From CAZODA01 sp964578485 (GTDB taxonomy: Bacteria > Bacteroidota > Bacteroidia > Bacteroidales > Marinilabiliaceae), in NCBI GenBank assembly GCA_964578485.1, contig CAZODA010000075.1, forward strand, positions 1-11,912: DNA of 11,912 nt, written 5' to 3'. Made by a program: the position numbers and the translations under genes. The notes beneath the pieces are model-generated. The model had not been told where the DNA came from and ran no database searches. It worked only from the letters and a program-made list of their open reading frames with translations. Shown piece by piece: positions 7,692 through 11,912 of this stretch. The first letter of the stretch is position 1. Every line of letters begins with the position of its first letter.

Positions 7692-10073
7692 ATGGCTTCA
7701 CCGGATAATATGCTTTATCAAAAACCCCAGGGTCAGGATAGCTTTGCTGATATAAAAAAAATAATGAGATTAGCTCTTGCACACTGGTATCTGTTTGTAA
7801 TATTTATTTCAGCAGGTATAGGAACAGCTTGGCTATACCACCGTTATACAGTCCCCGAATACCGTGCCTCCATTACCATGCTCTTTAAAATTAGTACAGA
7901 CCATACTATTTCTCAGTCAGTTTTAACAGAAGGCTTTGGCTTATCGCCGGAAATGAGAAGCTTTGAAAATCAAAATTTTATAATTCGTTCTCATGCCATG
8001 GTCAAAAGGGCCATAGATCGATTAAACTTTGGAGTATCCTATTATATACCCGGCAGACTTAAAGATACTGAAATATATAATAATCTTCCCTTTATTGTTG
8101 AATTTGATTCTGTTATGCCGCAATTGCTTAAAGTTCCCATTTATATTGATGTGATCGATAATGAGAAACTAAAAGTATTTGTTAAAACTGAAGGTAGTGT
8201 GATTCATAATTATTCGGAATCTAAAGATATTGGCTATTCAGGCCCGGTATATTTTGAGCAGACAGTAAAATTTGGTGAGCCAATAAATCATCCGGCATTT
8301 TCTTTCGTTATTCATCCAAGCTATAATGGGAATAATTTAAAATCAGAAAATTATTATATAGAATTTAATTCCCATAATTCTCTTGCTTCACAATTTCGCT
8401 CAAAACTTAGTGTATCGCCATATAGGGAGGGATCTTCAATTATATTTATTTCTGTTACAGGAAAGCAGCCACAAAAATTAATGCGCTTCCTTGAAGTTTT
8501 TTCTGAAGAGATTATTATTAATAATCTTGAAAGAAAAAATGATATGGCCAATCGTTCCATAGATTTTATTCAACGGCAGCTTAACCAAGTTGCTGACACC
8601 CTCAAAATCACTCAACAACAGTTAATGGATTTTAGAAGAGAAAATCGCTTTATGATGCCATCTGATGTAACACAACGACTATCATCAGAATTTTATGAGA
8701 AAGAAAAAGACCGGAAAATGTTGGATGTGAGTTATGATTATTTTCATCTTATCCATAAAAGAATTATGGACAACACTCTGGATGAAGCAGATTATTTATT
8801 ACCCGTTTTTTCAAATGAAGCAGCAAGTATTGTTCAGCAATTCGTTAGGGAACATTTAAACTTGTTGAGAGAACAAACTCTTATTTCAGAACAGGCAGGA
8901 GCGATAAATCCATATAATCAAGAACTTATTAAACAAATTGAATTGTCAAAAAAGACCCTCCTTGTTGCCATAGAAAAACAAATGGAAACAATTGATATGC
9001 AACGTAATGAAATTGACAGACATGTTTCGGCATTAACATTGGAAATAGGAAATCTGCCGGAAATGGAAAGAGATTATCTTGCTATGGAACGTACACATAA
9101 ATTGAATGATGCAATTTATACCTTTTTGTTGCAAAAAAGTTCCGAAATGCAAATTGCAAAAGCTTCCAATGTTCCCGATAATGAAGTTTTGGATCAGCCT
9201 GGTATTAGCGGGCCAATTTCACCTGATAAAAAGGGCAATTTCAGCAAAGGTCTGATAGCAGGTTTTATAATTCCGGCTTTAATTATTGGCTTAAAAGAAT
9301 TGTTCAATACACGTATTCGCGATCGTGATGACTTAAAAGGCTTGCTTAATGATCTTCCAATTGTTGGTGAAATATTGAGGAATAAAGAAACAAATGAAAT
9401 TGTTATGTTTCATCAACCTCATTCTGTTCTTGCCGAATCATTCAGATCATTGAGGGCACGTATGAGATTTATCCTTTCACAAAATCCTGGAAAAGTTATT
9501 TCTGTTACTTCAACAAATACGGGTGAAGGAAAAACATTTTGTGCCGTTAATCTGGCTTCAGTATTTTCTGTCTCGGGTAAAAAGACAGTCATGGTAGGTT
9601 TCGACCTGCGGAAACCCAGACTGGCTTCTATTTTTAATCTCGACAGGCAACCCGGAATTAGTGATTATTTAATTGGACAAGCGAAAGTTGATGATATAAT
9701 TAGAAAAACTGAATATGATAATTTATTTGTTATTCCTGCAGGTGTTATTCCGCCCAACCCTTCTGAATTGATATCAGGAGCACGTACTGCAGAGCTTTTT
9801 AAATCGCTAAAAGAGAATTTTGAAATTATAATACTTGATACCCCACCCGTAGGCTTGGTTTCAGATGGTAGAATATTGATGGATATGGCTGATTGCCATT
9901 TATTTATCGTTAGGGCAGGGATTACAAATAAAGAACACTTTTCTTTAACTATAAATAATTTGTTGACAGAAAAAATTAAATGTATAGGGGTTGTATTAAA
10001 TGATGTGGTAAATTTGCACCAGGGATATGGATATTATGACTCAGGATATTTTACACAGACAAGACAGGGATGA
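7692..10073 (+). CDS. Wzc-like polysaccharide co-polymerase with BY-kinase domain (copy 2)
   Basis: This 793-residue paralogue of the minus-strand Wzc-like protein has the same order: Wzz-type N-terminus with a membrane helix at about 32-49, a long periplasmic coiled-coil region, a GNVR-like segment (N-D-A-I-Y-T-F-L-L) and a second helix near 517-540. The kinase domain follows, with E-S-F-R-S-L-R, Walker A T610-G-E-G-K614-T, Walker A' G636-F-D638-L-R640 and Walker B L-D716-T-P-P. Conserved blocks such as P-P-N-P-S-E-L-I-S and D-Y-L-I-G are shared with copy 1. The C-terminal tail is shorter, with four tyrosines (G-Y-G-Y-Y-D-S-G-Y) against ten. It has no Wza-like partner gene in its own unit and may share the minus-strand one. 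The end is followed immediately by murB. Confidence 0.92.
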   Translation: MASPDNMLYQKPQGQDSFADIKKIMRLALAHWYLFVIFISAGIGTAWLYHRYTVPEYRASITMLFKISTDHTISQSVLTEGFGLSPEMRSFENQNFIIRSHAMVKRAIDRLNFGVSYYIPGRLKDTEIYNNLPFIVEFDSVMPQLLKVPIYIDVIDNEKLKVFVKTEGSVIHNYSESKDIGYSGPVYFEQTVKFGEPINHPAFSFVIHPSYNGNNLKSENYYIEFNSHNSLASQFRSKLSVSPYREGSSIIFISVTGKQPQKLMRFLEVFSEEIIINNLERKNDMANRSIDFIQRQLNQVADTLKITQQQLMDFRRENRFMMPSDVTQRLSSEFYEKEKDRKMLDVSYDYFHLIHKRIMDNTLDEADYLLPVFSNEAASIVQQFVREHLNLLREQTLISEQAGAINPYNQELIKQIELSKKTLLVAIEKQMETIDMQRNEIDRHVSALTLEIGNLPEMERDYLAMERTHKLNDAIYTFLLQKSSEMQIAKASNVPDNEVLDQPGISGPISPDKKGNFSKGLIAGFIIPALIIGLKELFNTRIRDRDDLKGLLNDLPIVGEILRNKETNEIVMFHQPHSVLAESFRSLRARMRFILSQNPGKVISVTSTNTGEGKTFCAVNLASVFSVSGKKTVMVGFDLRKPRLASIFNLDRQPGISDYLIGQAKVDDIIRKTEYDNLFVIPAGVIPPNPSELISGARTAELFKSLKENFEIIILDTPPVGLVSDGRILMDMADCHLFIVRAGITNKEHFSLTINNLLTEKIKCIGVVLNDVVNLHQGYGYYDSGYFTQTRQG

Positions 10074-10074
10074 T

Positions 10075-11121
10075 ATGATACATACATTTAAAGGAATTTC
10101 CTTACGAAAATATAATACTTTTGGAATTGACGTAAATGCCGAAAAATTTATTAGCTACACATCAGCGGAAGAATTAAAACAGATTCTTATTGATGAAAAA
10201 TTTCAGAGTGATCCGAAATTGATACTTGGAGGCGGAAGCAATATATTATTTACCGAAGACTTTCATGGCTTAGTGCTTCATTCTGCTATTAAAGGAATTG
10301 AAATTGTTGGTGAAACAAAGGATCAAATAATTGTGAAATGCGGAGCCGGTGTTGTGTGGGATGATTTAGTCGAATGGGCAGTTGCAAATAATTATTATGG
10401 CATTGAGAACCTATCCCATATCCCTGGAAGTGTAGGAGCTGCACCAATACAAAATATAGGAGCTTATGGCGTTGAATTTTGTGAGCTGTTTGTAAAAGCT
10501 GAAGGATATTGGCTGAATACAGGGCAAAGTTTTGAAATAGAAAATAAAGATTGTGATTTCGATTATAGATATAGTGTGTTTAAAGGACCATTAAAAGAAA
10601 AAATAGTTATTACTACTGTATATATTTCTTTAAGTAAAGTGCCGGAATTTAAACTTGCCTATGGAGCTGTAAAAGAAAATGTTAAACAATTAGGAGAGCT
10701 GAACCTTAAAAATGTAAGGAAAGCCATTATTGAAATTCGTAATTCTAAACTTCCCGATTCTGCAGTTATTGGAAATGCAGGCAGCTATTTTAAAAATCCT
10801 GTTATTACTGTCGATCAATTTAAGAATTTGAAAAATCTCCACCCCGATATTCCTAATTACCCGGTTAAAGATAAGGGATATATAAAGATATCGGCAGCTT
10901 GGCTTATAGAAAAAGCAGGATGGAAAGGAAAATCCTTAGGACAAGCAGGAGTACATCATAAACAGGCATTGGTTTTAGTAAACCTCGGAAATGCTACAGG
11001 AAAAGAAATTTTAAAGCTTGCAAATAAGATAAAAAAGGACGTAAATCAAAAATTTAACATCCCCCTCCACCCGGAAGTAACTGAAGCCGTCAGTTATTCC
11101 GCCGGAAACCTGTCCCGCTGA
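10075..11121 (+). CDS. murB: UDP-N-acetylenolpyruvoylglucosamine reductase (MurB)
   Basis: MurB is a cytoplasmic FAD enzyme that reduces UDP-GlcNAc-enolpyruvate to UDP-MurNAc with NADPH, a step of peptidoglycan synthesis. I start at ATG 10075, giving 348 residues. It lies one base after the upstream stop (TGA-T-ATG), follows a purine-rich AGACAGGGA, and gives the usual N-terminus before N-T-F-G-I-D. The frame is open to an ATG at 10027, but that would add 16 unfamiliar residues and overlap the kinase gene. Visible motifs are FAD-binding G-G-G-S-N (52-56), I-P-G-S-V-G-A (116-122), Y-R165-Y-S, G-S237-Y-F-K-N-P with the catalytic serine, and P-E334-V with the catalytic glutamate. The last residues (about 343-348) and the stop are encoded by the start of a GC-rich tandem repeat. 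Confidence 0.95.
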   Translation: MIHTFKGISLRKYNTFGIDVNAEKFISYTSAEELKQILIDEKFQSDPKLILGGGSNILFTEDFHGLVLHSAIKGIEIVGETKDQIIVKCGAGVVWDDLVEWAVANNYYGIENLSHIPGSVGAAPIQNIGAYGVEFCELFVKAEGYWLNTGQSFEIENKDCDFDYRYSVFKGPLKEKIVITTVYISLSKVPEFKLAYGAVKENVKQLGELNLKNVRKAIIEIRNSKLPDSAVIGNAGSYFKNPVITVDQFKNLKNLHPDIPNYPVKDKGYIKISAAWLIEKAGWKGKSLGQAGVHHKQALVLVNLGNATGKEILKLANKIKKDVNQKFNIPLHPEVTEAVSYSAGNLSR

Positions 11122-11333
11122 GGCTTGCCGAAGCGGGAGGCGGAATACGGCCGAGCGTTTACCTGTTCCGCCGAGGCTTGCCGATGGCGGAAACCTGTCC
11201 CGCTGAGGCTTGCCGAAGCGGGAGGCGGAATACGGCCGAGCGTTTACCTGTTCCGCCGAGGCTTGCCGATGGCGGAAACCTGTCCCGCTGAGGCTTGCCG
11301 AAGCGGGAGGCGGAATGCTTGAAGCCGTCAGTT
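11082..11333 (+). repeat. 14-bp direct repeats flanking the 85-bp array
   Basis: TGAAGCCGTCAGTT occurs at 11082-11095, inside the end of murB, and again at 11320-11333, just after the tandem array. Both are followed by TTCCG, with one extra A in the first copy. The copies bracket the array, as expected for a duplication made when the array arrived or for slippage between short repeats. Confidence 0.7.
11106..11316 (+). repeat. GC-rich 85-bp tandem repeat, two full copies and one partial
   Basis: Units lie at 11106-11190, 11191-11275 and 11276-11316 (partial, 41 bases). The two full units appear identical. Each unit contains two hairpins built on the same core GAGGCTTGCCGA: one with CCCGCT/AGCGGG arms and one with TTCCGCC/GGCGGAA arms. 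The composition is far more GC-rich than the flanking genes. The period is not a multiple of three, so the apparent reading frame through it (11125-11322) is not a protein. The first unit supplies the TGA stop of murB. Confidence 0.92.
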
Positions 11334-11370
11334 TTCCGTCAAGCGCCTACGGCAATTGTCGGAATGCCTT

Positions 11371-11398
11371 GTAAAGACCTTGCATGCAACGTCTATCC
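11371..11398. repeat. Degenerate REP-like palindrome around TTGCATGCAA
   Basis: AGACCTTGCATGCAACGTCT (11375-11394) is a palindrome broken by one C-C mismatch, and partial symmetry continues outward to GTA at 11371. It resembles the dispersed palindrome with GTAGAGAC and GTCTCTAC ends around TTGCATGCAA that I recall from several bacterial groups. This copy seems decayed. Confidence 0.55.
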
Positions 11399-11479
11399 GG
11401 AGTTTAGATAATTTTTAAGGAAATAGAATAAGGTCACATTCCTGACTGAATGCGGGTGGAAAGAGGTGAACATGTTTTC

Positions 11480-11660
11480 TACCGAGCGTTGCAATCCTAA
11501 CGGATTGCGGCAAACCGATTTGTTCCATAAATAAAAAACCATCCGGTAGGAATGATGCGCATGGTAAAAAGAAATGATATGTAAAAAGGCCATTCCGTAG
11601 GAATGGAACGCTCGGTAAAACTAATAATAGCGTCTCATCTTGCATTCCGTTAGGATTGCA
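11480..11660. repeat. Array of four short hairpins at about 50-bp spacing
   Basis: Four small palindromes start at 11491, 11540, 11590 and 11641. They are GCAATCC/GGATTGC with a TAAC loop, an imperfect CATCC/GGAATG, a perfect CCATTCC-GTA-GGAATGG, and TGCATTCC/GGATTGCA with one mismatch. Spacing is 49, 50 and 51 bases. The word AACGCTCGGTA sits next to the third hairpin on the plus strand (11607-11617) and next to the first on the minus strand (11480-11490), so the array has inverted ends. I take it to be a non-coding palindromic repeat family. Overlapping open frames here look spurious. Confidence 0.65.
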
Positions 11661-11860
11661 TCCAAAAATAATATTCAATTACGAATTGGTCAACGAATTC
11701 AGGCCAATTTTCACGGTTTTTTTTGTCCACCAAGACACAATGAACACAAAGATATGTTGGCTTTGAGCGAAGCGAAATCCCGTTTCCAACGGGACAGGTT
11801 CCCGCCGAGGCTTGCCGAGAGCGGGAGAGCGGAGCCGAAACGCCTGAATTGTTTTTCACG
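11661..11860. repeat. Non-coding stretch with further repeat fragments
   Basis: No credible gene is seen. It holds a CACCAAGACACAA-type low-complexity motif (11727-11751), which I recall as a common intergenic repeat in environmental bacteria. There is also a perfect hairpin TCCCGTT-TCC-AACGGGA (11778-11794) and a sixth copy of the core GAGGCTTGCCGA (11807-11818) within CCCGC/GCGGG arms (11801-11825), which ties this stretch to the 85-bp array. Confidence 0.6.
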
Positions 11861-11912
11861 GGGAGTATCCCATAAACTGTGTAAGTAATTAATCAGGGGG
11901 TTAAAAGTCCGG
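11861..11912. mobile_element. Possible left end of an insertion sequence (IS256-like)
   Basis: From 11861 the sequence GGGAGTATCCCATAAACTGT, followed by GTAA, resembles the terminal inverted repeats of some IS256-family elements, whose inner part often reads GTGTAA. Only about 50 bases are visible before the window ends. No transposase or opposite end can be seen, so this is tentative. Confidence 0.25.

Noticed and set aside
10027..10074. Upstream ATG at 10027 as the murB start
   Set aside because: It would overlap the kinase gene by 47 bases and add residues not seen in MurB; ATG 10075 follows a purine-rich site and gives the normal N-terminus.
11120..11145. First repeat hairpin as the murB transcription terminator
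   Set aside because: The stem is GC-rich, but no T-run follows and the same structure recurs where no gene ends.
11106..11316. CRISPR or coding minisatellite
   Set aside because: The units are directly adjacent with no unique spacers, and the 85-base period breaks the reading frame.
11125..11322. 65-codon open frame across the 85-bp repeats
   Set aside because: It lies entirely in a tandem repeat whose period is not a multiple of three, so the peptide shifts frame between units; it has no start signal and no protein-like composition.
11480..11660. CRISPR array
   Set aside because: Regular spacing suggested it, but the repeats are short, differ from each other, change orientation, and no cas gene is near.
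11393..11888. Several overlapping open frames of 66-87 codons on both strands
   Set aside because: They run through hairpin repeats, overlap one another, lack ribosome binding sites and show no recognisable motif.

Overview
This AT-rich window most likely comes from a member of the Bacteroidota (Bacteroidetes). The evidence is the gene content (a Wzi/RemB-like outer-membrane barrel, a Wza-like export lipoprotein, Bacteroidetes-style Wzc proteins with a G-F-D-L-R Walker A' motif), weak Shine-Dalgarno sites, and TAnnTTTG-like promoter words. I cannot place it below phylum level.

Layout. The left and central parts are a surface-polysaccharide (capsule/exopolysaccharide) locus in two divergent transcription units. 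The minus-strand unit runs from 5369 down to 347: a Wza-like export lipoprotein, a Wzc-like co-polymerase with bacterial tyrosine kinase domain, and a Wzi-like outer-membrane barrel. It meets, tail to tail with a shared TTAA, the end of a WcaF-like O-acetyltransferase whose 5' end lies outside the window. The plus-strand unit starts after a 369-bp AT-rich divergent intergenic region: a WecA/MraY-family polyprenyl-phosphate sugar-1-phosphate transferase (5739-6863), a family 2 glycosyltransferase (6928-7668), a second Wzc-like tyrosine kinase (7692-10073) and murB (about 10075-11121), which begins one base after the kinase stop codon.

How the genes fit together. The WecA-like enzyme would load the first sugar phosphate onto undecaprenyl phosphate. 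The glycosyltransferase extends the unit and the acetyltransferase decorates it. The Wzc-like proteins control chain length and export at the inner membrane. The lipoprotein forms the outer-membrane exit, and the Wzi-like barrel helps organise polymer on the surface. No flippase or polymerase is in the window. MurB is a peptidoglycan precursor enzyme and so shares the undecaprenyl-phosphate economy of the cell.

The last 800 bases (about 11082-11912) contain no gene I believe in. This stretch is a mosaic of repeats: 2.5 copies of a GC-rich 85-bp tandem repeat that supplies the murB stop codon, a flanking 14-bp direct repeat, a degraded TTGCATGCAA palindrome, an array of four short hairpins spaced about 50 bp apart, a sixth copy of the 85-bp repeat's core, and possibly the first bases of an insertion sequence at the right edge. 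The repeat mosaic and the pair of opposed Wzc paralogues are the most unusual parts of the window. I found no convincing new defence or other multigene system.
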